A stretch of DNA of 22,215 nucleotides from an uncultured bacterium (GCA_905215855.1 CAJMRT010000035.1:1-22215); one strand, 5' to 3'; positions 1 through 7,417 are shown, counted from the stretch's first letter. Translations and numbers: made by a program. The notes: generated by a model from the sequence alone, not told the origin.

Positions 1-1
1 A

Positions 2-1447
2 CAGATTGTTCCTGCCGAAAGCGTTGAAATCGGAAGTATCATTGAAGTCAAGCCATACGAAAGAGTTCCGCTTGACGGCATTATTATTAAAGGTAAAACG
101 ACTCTCGACACATCGGCTCTCACAGGCGAAAGCCTTCCTGTTGATGCAGGCGAGGGCAGTGAGGTACTTAGCGGCGCAATCAACGGCAGTAACCTTATTA
201 CCGTCAAAACCACAAAGCATTTCGGCGACAGTACCGCAACAAGAATTCTTCAGCTTGTTGAAGATGCCGCCGCTCAAAAGGGCAACAGCGAAAAGCTTAT
301 TTCAAGATTTGCCTCTGTTTACACACCGGTTGTTGTACTCATTGCAGTTGCAATCGCAGTAATTCCTCCGCTTTGCGGACTCGGAGCATTCAGCGAATGG
401 CTATACCGTGCGCTTGTTTGTCTTGTAGCGTCATGTCCGTGTGCTATTGTTATTTCCGTACCTCTCTCCTACTATTCGGGTATCGGTGCGGCATCCGAAG
501 TCGGTGTACTCATCAAGGGCGGAAAATATATTGAGGCTCTTGCAAAAGCAGATACATTCGTATTCGATAAAACAGGCACACTCACAAGCGGCAAGCTCAG
601 CGTAAACAAGGTTAATACTGTCGGTTCATACAGTGCCGACGAAGTTCTTGCTCTTGCCGCTGCAAGCGAAAAATATTCCGCTCATCCGATTGCCTCCGCA
701 ATCAGAGAAAAGGCAAACGGTCTTGAACTTCCCGAGCTTTCCGACTACAGCGAAAGTGCCGGTCACGGAACAAGCGCAGTTTATAATGGCAAAACTATTC
801 AGTGCGGCGGTTCAAAGATTCTTTCGGACGAACAGAAGAAGATTGCAAATAAAGACGATTCTGTTTTCGTAATTTATGACGGTCAGCTTATCGGTTCGCT
901 CAATGTCAGCGACACAGTAAGACCTGAGGCAAAAGAGGTTATCTCGCAACTTAAAACGCTCGGTGTCAAGAACACGGTAATGCTCACAGGCGACAGACAA
1001 CAGCCTGCCGAAAATGTTAAAAATGAACTCGGACTTTCCGAATGTCACGCAGAACTTCTCCCTGCTCAAAAGCTTGAACTTTTCAAGGGCTTGAAATCAA
1101 AATCCAAGGGTGCTTGCTTTGTGGGCGACGGCATCAATGATGCCCCTGTTCTTTCGGCAAGCGACTGCGGTATCGCAATGGGGTTCGGCAGTGAAGCCGC
1201 TATTGAAGCGTCAGACGCAGTTCTCGCATCAGGCACACTCAAACAGCTTCCAAAGGCAATTAAAATTGCAAGAAGTGTTATCAACACCGTCAAGGGCAAC
1301 ATCATCTTTGCCCTCTCAATCAAGGCTCTTGTAATCATCCTCGCCGCATTCGGTCTTGCACAAATCTGGATGTCCGTTATCGCCGACACAGGCGTCAGCG
1401 TAGTCTGCGTCCTCATAGCCGCAAGACTCCTCAAAAAGAAATATTGA
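2..1447 (+). CDS. Heavy-metal (Zn/Cd-type) P1B ATPase, 5' end outside the window
   Basis: An integral membrane pump that uses ATP to export soft divalent metals, probably Zn2+/Cd2+. The frame is open from base 2 to the TGA at 1445-1447 (481 codons) with no start, so the N-terminal metal-binding domain and first membrane helices lie upstream. Landmarks in order: actuator loop TGES (122-133), membrane metal site Cys-Pro-Cys (434-442), phosphorylation motif DKTGT (566-580), the HP dipeptide of the nucleotide-binding domain (683-688) and hinge GDGIND (1124-1141). The last membrane helices carry N-x7-K followed by Asp-Thr-Gly, the pattern I associate with the ZntA-like P1B-2 group; Cu pumps have different residues there. 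A hairpin terminator follows directly, so it is the last gene of its transcript. Family certain; metal inferred. Confidence 0.93.
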   Translation, partial: QIVPAESVEIGSIIEVKPYERVPLDGIIIKGKTTLDTSALTGESLPVDAGEGSEVLSGAINGSNLITVKTTKHFGDSTATRILQLVEDAAAQKGNSEKLISRFASVYTPVVVLIAVAIAVIPPLCGLGAFSEWLYRALVCLVASCPCAIVISVPLSYYSGIGAASEVGVLIKGGKYIEALAKADTFVFDKTGTLTSGKLSVNKVNTVGSYSADEVLALAAASEKYSAHPIASAIREKANGLELPELSDYSESAGHGTSAVYNGKTIQCGGSKILSDEQKKIANKDDSVFVIYDGQLIGSLNVSDTVRPEAKEVISQLKTLGVKNTVMLTGDRQQPAENVKNELGLSECHAELLPAQKLELFKGLKSKSKGACFVGDGINDAPVLSASDCGIAMGFGSEAAIEASDAVLASGTLKQLPKAIKIARSVINTVKGNIIFALSIKALVIILAAFGLAQIWMSVIADTGVSVVCVLIAARLLKKKY

Positions 1448-1468
1448 TTTTCTCAACAATCATTACTG

Positions 1469-1503
1469 TTCCCGAGCAGGTAAAACTGTTCGGGAATTTT
1501 CTT
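1469..1503 (+). terminator. Intrinsic terminator after the P1B ATPase
   Basis: An 11-bp stem (1469-1479 with 1486-1496, one G-U pair) encloses a 6-nt loop. It is followed by TTTTCTT, 22 nt after the ATPase stop codon. Confidence 0.85.
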
Positions 1504-1637
1504 GTTATTACTCTTATACAGATACTTTTTTGGTCAACATTTTGCTTTTGTTGTTAATCATTTATTATATCTTTTTCAGGCGATGACAGAATAATTTAAA
1601 ATCCTGCAAAAAATTTAATTTATGGGCAATACTGCTC

Positions 1638-1666
1638 TTTACTTTTTAAGGTATTTATTGTATAAT
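1638..1666 (+). promoter_or_regulatory. Probable sigma-A promoter of ilvBNC
   Basis: A -35 box TTTACT (1638-1643) lies 17 bp before a perfect -10 box TATAAT (1661-1666). Transcription would start near 1673 and give a leader of about 75 nt before ilvB. Confidence 0.7.
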
Positions 1667-1679
1667 TAGCGGTAAAGTA

Positions 1680-1737
1680 AAAAGGTATATTTAATGTTAC
1701 AAAACACCTTTTGCTCACAATAAAAAGGATAGGAGGG
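1680..1737 (+). promoter_or_regulatory. ilvB leader with two competing hairpins and a 9-codon ORF
   Basis: AAAAGGT (1680-1686) can pair with ACCTTTT (1706-1712). The CCTTTT part can instead pair with AAAAAGG (1722-1728), just 5' of the ribosome binding site AGGAGGG (1731-1737). A 9-codon frame starts at ATG 1694 behind an AAAGG and ends TAA at 1721-1723; its peptide, MLQNTFCSQ, has only one branched-chain residue (Leu). There is no T-box consensus and no U-tract terminator. The pairings are visible; regulatory use is a guess. Confidence 0.3.
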
Positions 1738-1747
1738 ACAAAACATA

Positions 1748-3370
1748 ATGATCAGCGGTGCTGAAATTATGGTAAAATGTTTGGAAGCCGAGGGCGTTGA
1801 CATAGTCTTTGGTTATCCCGGTGCGGCTATCTGCCCATTTTACGATAAAGTTTACGATTCGAGCATTACCCACATTCTTGTTCGTCAGGAACAGAACGCT
1901 GCTCATGCGGCAAGCGGCTATGCAAGATGCAGTAATCGTCCCGGTGTTTGCGTGGCAACTTCCGGTCCCGGTGCAACCAACCTCATCACAGGCATTGCAA
2001 CCGCCTATACGGACTCTATTCCGATTGTTGCCATTACAGGTCAGGTTCGTTCCGACCTTCTCGGCAGAGATGTCTTTCAGGAAGCTGACATCACTGGAGC
2101 TTGTGAACCGTTTGTAAAGCACAGTTTTCTCGTCAGCAAAACAGAAGACCTTCCGAGAGTTTTCAAAGAGGCTTTTCATATTGCCTCAACCGGCAGACCC
2201 GGTCCTGTACTTATCGACATTCCCGTTGATATTCAGGAAAATGAAATTGAAAGTTTTGAATATCCCGAAAGCGTTAACATTATCGGTTACAAGCCGAACA
2301 CTAAGGGACACGCAATTCAGGTTAAAAAGGCTGTTGAGGCCATCAACGCAAGCAAGCGCCCTGTTATCGTATCAGGCGGCGGCGTGCTGAGTTCGGGTAT
2401 CAAGCTTAAACTTCAAAAATTTGCAGAAACTACGGGTATCCCCGTTATTTCAACTATGATGGGCATCGGTGTTATGCCCAGCGAGCATGAGCTTTATCTC
2501 GGAATGCTCGGCACTCACGGCAAGGCTGTTGCCAACCGTGCTCTTCACGAAGCCGACCTTGTAATCGTATGCGGTGCAAGACTCGGTGACAGAGCTGTTG
2601 CGGCTCCCGACCAGATGAGTGAAAACACAAAGGTAATTCACATTGACATTGACCCTGCTGAAATCGGTAAGAATGTTAAAACAGAAATTCCGATTGTAGG
2701 CGATATGAAAAATGTCATCAATATGCTGATTGACAGCATCGGCGATTACAAGGTTACAACAATGTGGAGCGAAACCGTAAAGAACTGGAAAAAAGACCTT
2801 TACCGTGAGCCTCCCGTATTTGACGGCTTTGTTGAGCCGAGAACACTTGTCGGTCATCTCAGTGCAATGTTCCGCTCAAAGGCAATTCTCGTTGCCGATG
2901 TAGGACAAAATCAAATCTGGTGTGCAAACAACTTCCGTATTCGTGAGGGCAGATTCCTCACAACAGGCGGTATGGGTACAATGGGTTACTCAATTCCCGC
3001 CGCAATCGGTGCAAAGTTTGCAAGACCCGACCGTGATGTTATTGTAATCTGCGGTGACGGCAGTTTTCAGATGGGGCTTAATGAGCTTGCAACTATTGCA
3101 GGCAATCAGCTCGGAATTAAAATCATCATTATGAAAAACGCACGACTCGGAATGGTTCGTGAACTTCAGGACAAGCACTACGGCGGCAGACACTCCGCAA
3201 CAATTCTCAACGGTGATCCCGACTTTTTGAAGATTGCCGATGCTTACGGCATTGACCATGCAGAGGCTCATTCAAACGAGGAAGCCGAAAACATCATCAA
3301 GGGTATTGTTGATTCGGAAAAACCGTTCATTCTTGTTTGCGATGTTCACCCCGACACTCCGTCAATTTAA
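1748..3370 (+). CDS. ilvB: Acetolactate synthase, large (catalytic) subunit
   Basis: A ThDP- and FAD-dependent enzyme that condenses two pyruvates to acetolactate (or pyruvate plus 2-oxobutyrate), the first common step of Val/Leu/Ile synthesis, in the cytoplasm. The length of 540 aa is normal. The catalytic Glu that activates ThDP is E48 in VRQEQNAAHAASGYAR. The ThDP/Mg motif begins GDGSFQMGLNELA at residue 436. The segment ITGQV followed by FQEADI is the usual FAD/substrate-channel region. Start: ATG 1748 has AGGAGGG 10 nt upstream. It is the first gene of ilvB-ilvN-ilvC, with 12 nt to ilvN. Oddity: L473 in MVRELQD stands where most homologues I know have Trp (VRQWQ/VKQWQ), the residue linked to herbicide binding. 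Confidence 0.97.
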   Translation: MISGAEIMVKCLEAEGVDIVFGYPGAAICPFYDKVYDSSITHILVRQEQNAAHAASGYARCSNRPGVCVATSGPGATNLITGIATAYTDSIPIVAITGQVRSDLLGRDVFQEADITGACEPFVKHSFLVSKTEDLPRVFKEAFHIASTGRPGPVLIDIPVDIQENEIESFEYPESVNIIGYKPNTKGHAIQVKKAVEAINASKRPVIVSGGGVLSSGIKLKLQKFAETTGIPVISTMMGIGVMPSEHELYLGMLGTHGKAVANRALHEADLVIVCGARLGDRAVAAPDQMSENTKVIHIDIDPAEIGKNVKTEIPIVGDMKNVINMLIDSIGDYKVTTMWSETVKNWKKDLYREPPVFDGFVEPRTLVGHLSAMFRSKAILVADVGQNQIWCANNFRIREGRFLTTGGMGTMGYSIPAAIGAKFARPDRDVIVICGDGSFQMGLNELATIAGNQLGIKIIIMKNARLGMVRELQDKHYGGRHSATILNGDPDFLKIADAYGIDHAEAHSNEEAENIIKGIVDSEKPFILVCDVHPDTPSI

Positions 3371-3382
3371 TGAGGTGATAAA

Positions 3383-3874
3383 ATGCAGTATACATTATCA
3401 ATACTTGTTGAAAATCAGGCGGGCGTTCTTTCAAAAATTTCGGGACTTTTCTCTCGCCGAGGTTTTAACATCGACTCACTCGCAGTAGGTGTTACTCAGG
3501 ACCCGTCGGTTTCCCGAATCACAATCGTTGCAAACGGTGACGAGTACATTGTTGAACAGCTTGAAAAACAGCTCAACAAGCTCATTCCCGTTATTAAGGT
3601 AAAAAGGCTTAACGAGGGCGAATTTATCAGCCGTGAGCTTGTTTTAATCAAGGTTCACTGCGCCGCCTCAAAAAGAGCCGAAATTGTCAAAACGGTTGAA
3701 ATTATGCAGGCGAAAATCGTTGATGTATCCCCTTCGTCAGTTACCGTTGAGTACTGCGAATGTGCAAGCCGCATCAACACGCTTGTTGACTTACTCAAGC
3801 CTTATGGTATCCGTGAGATTGTAAGAACAGGCACTGTTGCCATTGACAGAGGCACAGCTTCGGTTTCCGTTTAA
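3383..3874 (+). CDS. ilvN: Acetolactate synthase, small (regulatory) subunit
   Basis: The regulatory partner of the large subunit; it raises catalytic activity and carries valine feedback inhibition. Length is 163 aa, typical for the IlvH/IlvN family. Residues 1-75 form an ACT domain: the start YTLSILVENQAGVLSKISGL is the classic first strand, effector loop and helix, and SRRGFNIDSLAVG follows. The rest is the C-terminal ACT-like domain that activates the large subunit. Start: ATG 3383 has GAGGTGAT 5 nt upstream, in the 12-nt gap after the ilvB stop, so translation is probably coupled. Followed after 60 nt by ilvC. Confidence 0.96.
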   Translation: MQYTLSILVENQAGVLSKISGLFSRRGFNIDSLAVGVTQDPSVSRITIVANGDEYIVEQLEKQLNKLIPVIKVKRLNEGEFISRELVLIKVHCAASKRAEIVKTVEIMQAKIVDVSPSSVTVEYCECASRINTLVDLLKPYGIREIVRTGTVAIDRGTASVSV

Positions 3875-3885
3875 TCTTACAGTTA

Positions 3886-3918
3886 GCATATATTCTAATT
3901 TATATGCCGCGTTTGCGG
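3886..3918 (+). other. Two adjacent small hairpins between ilvN and ilvC
   Basis: GCATATA (3886-3892) pairs with TATATGC (3901-3907) around an 8-nt loop. CCGC (3907-3910) pairs with GCGG (3915-3918) directly before the ilvC ribosome binding site AAGGAGG. No U-tract follows, so this is not a terminator. It may mark an mRNA processing or stability point that separates ilvC expression from ilvBN (inference). Confidence 0.35.
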
Positions 3919-3934
3919 TAAGGAGGACTTTAAT

Positions 3935-4975
3935 ATGAAAGACTACACAAAAAACATGACAGCACCAATCTACTATCAGTCAGATTGCAACCTTGACCTT
4001 CTCAAGGGTAAGAAAATTGCTATTATCGGTTACGGCAGCCAGGGTCATGCACACGCTCTCAACCTCAGGGATTCAGGTTGCGATGTCATCATCGGTCTTT
4101 ACAAAGGCAGCAAGAGCTGGGCAAAGGCTGAGGCACAGGGCTTTAAGGTATATACATCGGCAGAGGCTGCAAAGCAGGCTGACATCATCATGATTCTTAT
4201 CAACGATGAAAAGCAGGCAGCTCTTTACAAGAACGACATCGAGCCAAACCTCGAAGCAGGCAATATGCTTATGTTCGCTCACGGCTTTAACATTCACTTC
4301 GGTTGCATCAAGCCTCCAAAGGATGTTGATGTTACAATGGTAGCTCCTAAGGGACCGGGTCACACAGTTCGTTCAGAGTATCAGGTTGGTAAGGGTGTAC
4401 CTTGCCTCGTTGCTGTTGAGCAGGACGCTACAGGTCAGGCTAAGGATCTCGCACTTGCATATGCACTCGGTATCGGCGGTGCAAGAGCAGGCGTTCTTGA
4501 AACAACATTCAGAACAGAAACAGAAACAGACCTCTTCGGTGAGCAGGCTGTTCTTTGCGGCGGTGTTTGCGCACTTATGCAGGCAGGCTTTGAAACACTT
4601 TGCGATGCAGGTTATGACCCAAGAAACGCTTACTTTGAGTGTATCCATGAGATGAAGCTCATCGTTGACCTTATCTATCAGTCAGGTTTTGCAGGCATGA
4701 GATATTCAATCTCTAACACAGCTGAGTACGGTGACTACATCACAGGTCCAAAGATCATCACAGAGGATACTAAGAAGGCTATGAGAAAGGTTCTTTCTGA
4801 CATTCAGGACGGTACATTTGCTAAGGACTTCCTCCTTGACATGAGCGATGCAGGTTCACAGGTTCACTTCAAGGCTATGAGAAAGATCGCTGCCGAAGCT
4901 CCTGCCGAAGTATTCGGTAAGGAAGTTAGAAAGCTCTACAGCTGGTCTGACGAAGATAAGCTCATCAACAACTAA
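3935..4975 (+). CDS. ilvC: Ketol-acid reductoisomerase
   Basis: Converts 2-acetolactate (or 2-aceto-2-hydroxybutyrate) by Mg-dependent alkyl migration and NAD(P)H reduction to the dihydroxy acid, the second common step of Val/Ile synthesis. The length of 346 aa fits the short class I enzymes. The Rossmann motif is GYGSQGHAHALNLRDSG (32-48). Catalytic His is H116 in FAHGFNIHFG; metal ligands are D199 and E203 in DLFGEQ. The cofactor-specificity loop is LYKGSKS (55-61); the Ser residues argue for NADPH, but a Tyr replaces the Arg I expect at position 2. AAGGAGGA precedes ATG 3935. The gene follows ilvN by 60 nt and is the last recognised plus-strand gene before a tandem terminator array. ilvD and the leu genes are not in the window. 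Confidence 0.97.
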   Translation: MKDYTKNMTAPIYYQSDCNLDLLKGKKIAIIGYGSQGHAHALNLRDSGCDVIIGLYKGSKSWAKAEAQGFKVYTSAEAAKQADIIMILINDEKQAALYKNDIEPNLEAGNMLMFAHGFNIHFGCIKPPKDVDVTMVAPKGPGHTVRSEYQVGKGVPCLVAVEQDATGQAKDLALAYALGIGGARAGVLETTFRTETETDLFGEQAVLCGGVCALMQAGFETLCDAGYDPRNAYFECIHEMKLIVDLIYQSGFAGMRYSISNTAEYGDYITGPKIITEDTKKAMRKVLSDIQDGTFAKDFLLDMSDAGSQVHFKAMRKIAAEAPAEVFGKEVRKLYSWSDEDKLINN

Positions 4976-4983
4976 TGTTTTTT

Positions 4984-5078
4984 AGTTCGTGAAGTTAGTT
5001 TGGTATATTCAAACTTCTGTCACCCGAGCATTACATAGTACGAATTTAGGGTAGCTTGATTTTCAAGCTACCCTTTTT
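4984..5078 (+). repeat. Structured tandem repeat, copy 1, with own terminator
   Basis: Copy 1 of three. It starts 8 nt after the ilvC stop. A 63-nt conserved part (4984-5046) runs from AGTTCGTG to ACGAATT; its two ends can pair (AGTTCGT with ACGAATT, one G-U). Inside are a hairpin (stem around AGTTTG/CAAACT) and the conserved unpaired stretch CCGAGCATTACATAGT. A terminator hairpin follows without a gap. Read as a 3'UTR element or a small RNA; no protein frame is supported. Confidence 0.8.
5048..5078 (+). terminator. Intrinsic terminator of repeat copy 1
   Basis: AGGGTAGCTTG (5048-5058) pairs perfectly with CAAGCTACCCT (5064-5074) around a 5-nt loop, and a run of Ts ends at 5078. It is the first strong terminator after ilvC. 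Confidence 0.88.
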
Positions 5079-5095
5079 GCGAGTACCTCGCTCTT

Positions 5096-5195
5096 AGTTC
5101 GTGTAGGTAGTTTGTGATAATTTACAACTACTTATTCCCGAGCTTAACATAGTTATAATTTGGGGTAACTTAAATTTTTTCAAGCTACCCTTTTT
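5096..5195 (+). repeat. Structured tandem repeat, copy 2, with own terminator
   Basis: Copy 2 begins 112 bp after copy 1. The conserved part is 5096-5160. Its inner hairpin keeps pairing with changed bases: TAGGTAG(T)TTGT pairs with ACAACTACTTA. The outer stem is weaker here (TTATAATT instead of ACGAATT). The 17-nt linkers after copies 1 and 2 are also related (both contain TACCTCGC), so the whole unit was duplicated. Confidence 0.78.
5163..5195 (+). terminator. Terminator of repeat copy 2 (stem with one mismatch)
   Basis: GGGTA (5163-5167) pairs with TACCC (5186-5190), extended by CTT/AAG beyond one A-C mismatch, then TTTTT. The right arm is identical to copy 1, the left arm has drifted. 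Confidence 0.7.
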
Positions 5196-5212
5196 GCAAA
5201 TACCTCGCACAC

Positions 5213-5309
5213 AGTTCGTGAAGACAGTTTGATATTTTCAAATTTCTGTCATCCGAGCGTTACATAGTACGAATTAACGGTTCAGTCAATTTGGCTGAAC
5301 CGTTTTTTT
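5213..5309 (+). repeat. Structured tandem repeat, copy 3, with a different terminator
   Basis: Copy 3 begins 117 bp after copy 2. Its 63-nt conserved part (5213-5275) is very close to copy 1. The inner stem is GACAG/CTGTC plus TTTG/CAAA with a 3-nt bulge. The terminator that follows is unrelated in sequence to those of copies 1 and 2, so the conserved part and the terminator evolve separately. Confidence 0.8.
5276..5309 (+). terminator. Terminator of repeat copy 3
   Basis: AACGGTTCAG (5276-5285) pairs with CTGAACCGTT (5295-5304) around a 9-nt loop, and a run of Ts ends at 5309. Confidence 0.88.
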
Positions 5310-5319
5310 GTTGTGCAAT

Positions 5320-5353
5320 AAAAGGGTTCAGCTTTTTACGGCTGAACCCTTTT
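5320..5353 (-). terminator. Terminator of the FN3 protein gene, probably bidirectional
   Basis: A 13-bp perfect stem (5320-5332 with 5341-5353) has an 8-nt loop and A/T-rich ends on both sides, so it can work on either strand. It lies 29 nt past the stop of the minus-strand gene at 5383. Its GGTTCAG/CTGAACC core matches the terminator of repeat copy 3. Confidence 0.8.
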
Positions 5354-5382
5354 GCAGTTAAAACTTATCAATTTTTAAATAA

Positions 5383-7221
5383 TCAATACTTCTCATAGGA
5401 GAAAGAATTATAAGCGTCAAGCAAAGACTGCTTATTCTCAGCGGTAGTTTTCTCACCCCACACGCTGGTATCACCATAACCTGTCGCAATAAATTCGGTA
5501 AACATATGTGCATTTACGCAATTATTAAACTGTTTAAGGTTAATTTCGTTATATTTTGCCCGTGAAATATTTTTGTCATTACCGTCAAAATATTTATAAT
5601 AAATATTATTATTTGATTCTTCGCCTACGCCTCTTGCCGAATACATATTTGCAAAAAGATTCTCTCCGTCGTATGTGATTATTGAATTACCCGTCCAATA
5701 GTAACCGTCATCTACATTTAAATATATATCCAGGTCGTGAACCTCATACTTTTTGGCAGTTTTATTATAGTATATCGAAAAACCGTCGTTAACATTTCCC
5801 ACTCTTTTTAACTTACCGTCTTCAAATTTGTAAACAACGGAATGGAAACCATACTCTTTGGAATCAGCCTTTTGTGCAACAAGCTCCGGAACTCCGTCAA
5901 AGTCGAAATCCAAAAACATAACACCTGACAAATTGTGATTACTTCCCAAGCTTGGCATCCATTCATCGGTATGATTCATCATATAATTGATATAAGCGTC
6001 CCTTGTTTTATCGGATGTCTTATATCTGTATGTTACACCGGTTGGGTTAAACATCGTAGTAAACTTTTTACCGTCTTTTGAAACACCTCTTACCGTATAA
6101 GTGTTACTGCCGGACTTTGCACCCTTGTGAACATAATAGTTCTCATAAGTTTCTGCTATCTTCTTCCAAGAACCGTTTTCTTTAATATAAACACGGAACT
6201 TTGGCGCATCTCCCGTCCAATGCATTTCAACACCGTTGTTTACTGCACCAATGCTGTAAATTTCGGGACAATCCTGATGATCGCCAATGGGCGTACCCTT
6301 TGAATCGTATCCGCTTGTAAAACTCTTGGCATCCTTGCTGATACAGCGAACCGTGTAATAAATATCGTCAACGCTTAAATCAAATTCCTTTGAAACAACA
6401 TTCATATCAAGCATAGTCGTGCCTGTTGTGTCGCCAAGCTTTGTCCAACCGTTCCTGTCCTTGTAGTACACACGGTATTTTTCTGCACCTGCGACCTTGT
6501 TCCATGTCAGCTTTACACCGTCATATGTAACCTCAAGTTTTGAAATTTTCGGTGTGGCTACATACTTTACCGACTTGCCTGTCGGGTTATAACCGCTTGT
6601 AAATTTCTTTGCGTCTGATGTAATACATCTTACAGTATAAGTGTAATTTCTGCCCGATGAAACATCCTTGTCGGTATATGAGGTTGAAGTTGTATCAACC
6701 ATTTTTGTCCAGCCCTTACTGCCCTTGTAGTAAACTCTGTATTTAGTCGCACCGCTTACTTTGCCCCAAGAGATTTTCACACCGCCGTTTACATTTTCAA
6801 GCTTTGAAATTTCGGGGGCGGCAATATATTTTACACTTTTGCCCTTTGAATCATAACCGCTTGTAAAGCTCTTTCCGTCAGCAGAAATACATCTTACAGT
6901 ATAGGTGTAATTCCTGCCCGATGAAACATCCTTGTCGATATATGAGGTTGAAGTTGTATCAACCATTCGTGTCCAACCTTTACGGCCCTTGTAGTAAACT
7001 CTGTATTTAGCCGCACCGCTTACCTTGCCCCAAGTCAGTTTTACACCGCCGTAAACGCTTTCGGCTTTTGAAATTTTCGGAGTAGCCAAGCTTGCCCTTG
7101 CAACCTGTGCATACTGCACGGGTGTGTTCAGCGGTTCAACCGCATTTGCAGAAACAGCCGAAACCGCAACCGCAGACATCGACATTACCGCCGCCATGGC
7201 TATAGGTAAAAACTTTTTCAT
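5383..7221 (-). CDS. Secreted protein with four FN3-like modules and a Ca-loop-like C-terminal domain
   Basis: A 612-aa exported protein of unknown exact role. Residues 1-26 are a signal peptide (MKKFLP, hydrophobic core, then a VSANA-type cleavage site). Four fibronectin type III-like modules follow at about 47-133, 134-221, 222-314 and 317-402, each with a KLTW-type strand, KYRVYYK and YTVRCIS signature. The C-terminal domain (about 405-612) contains FLDFDFDGVPEL, an acidic loop common in clostridial surface proteins that may bind Ca2+. There is no sortase tail, so it may be released or held by other contacts. Start: ATG 7221 was chosen over in-frame ATGs farther upstream because GAGGG lies 7 nt before it and the signal peptide begins there. 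Own promoter and terminator. Could be an adhesin or polymer-binding protein. Confidence 0.85.
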   Translation of the reverse strand: MKKFLPIAMAAVMSMSAVAVSAVSANAVEPLNTPVQYAQVARASLATPKISKAESVYGGVKLTWGKVSGAAKYRVYYKGRKGWTRMVDTTSTSYIDKDVSSGRNYTYTVRCISADGKSFTSGYDSKGKSVKYIAAPEISKLENVNGGVKISWGKVSGATKYRVYYKGSKGWTKMVDTTSTSYTDKDVSSGRNYTYTVRCITSDAKKFTSGYNPTGKSVKYVATPKISKLEVTYDGVKLTWNKVAGAEKYRVYYKDRNGWTKLGDTTGTTMLDMNVVSKEFDLSVDDIYYTVRCISKDAKSFTSGYDSKGTPIGDHQDCPEIYSIGAVNNGVEMHWTGDAPKFRVYIKENGSWKKIAETYENYYVHKGAKSGSNTYTVRGVSKDGKKFTTMFNPTGVTYRYKTSDKTRDAYINYMMNHTDEWMPSLGSNHNLSGVMFLDFDFDGVPELVAQKADSKEYGFHSVVYKFEDGKLKRVGNVNDGFSIYYNKTAKKYEVHDLDIYLNVDDGYYWTGNSIITYDGENLFANMYSARGVGEESNNNIYYKYFDGNDKNISRAKYNEINLKQFNNCVNAHMFTEFIATGYGDTSVWGEKTTAENKQSLLDAYNSFSYEKY

Positions 7222-7289
7222 ATCTATCCCTCGCTTTGTAAATATTCTACGCATTATTAAAAACTTTCGCTGTATTTTTATGCAAGTTA

Positions 7290-7318
7290 ATTGTAACATT
7301 AAATGATATAAAAAGCAA
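7290..7318 (-). promoter_or_regulatory. Promoter of the FN3 protein gene
   Basis: Minus-strand -35 TTGCTT (7313-7318), 17-bp spacer, -10 TACAAT (7290-7295). This predicts a leader of about 60 nt. Confidence 0.65.
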
Positions 7319-7357
7319 TACATCTTGATAAACTATCACAAATTTTTAAGCTAAAAT

Positions 7358-7393
7358 AAATAAACCGTTCACAAAAGCGAGAACGGTTTATTT
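7358..7393 (-). terminator. Terminator of the two-repeat surface protein gene
   Basis: A 13-bp perfect stem (7358-7370 with 7381-7393), 10-nt loop and A/T-rich arms, 24 nt past the stop at 7418. Confidence 0.8.
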
Positions 7394-7417
7394 TATATAT
7401 TCTGTTGATGTTTTGAA

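Noticed and set aside
1469..1480. Fourth copy of the tandem element near the ATPase terminator (shared TTCCCGAGC)
   Set aside because: Only nine bases match, and they are part of a perfect terminator stem; none of the rest of the element is present.
1501..1747. T-box riboswitch before ilvB
   Set aside because: The space from the promoter to the start is only about 75 nt, and neither the T-box consensus nor an antiterminator/terminator pair with a U-tract is present.
1715..3271. Long reverse-strand open frames inside ilvB and ilvN
   Set aside because: They lie opposite to clearly conserved genes, have Cys/Asn-rich implausible proteins and no ribosome binding sites.
4984..5309. CRISPR array or REP-type repeat
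   Set aside because: Units are about 112-117 bp with only 17-nt related linkers, three copies, no variable spacers and no cas genes; the terminator and fold explain them better.
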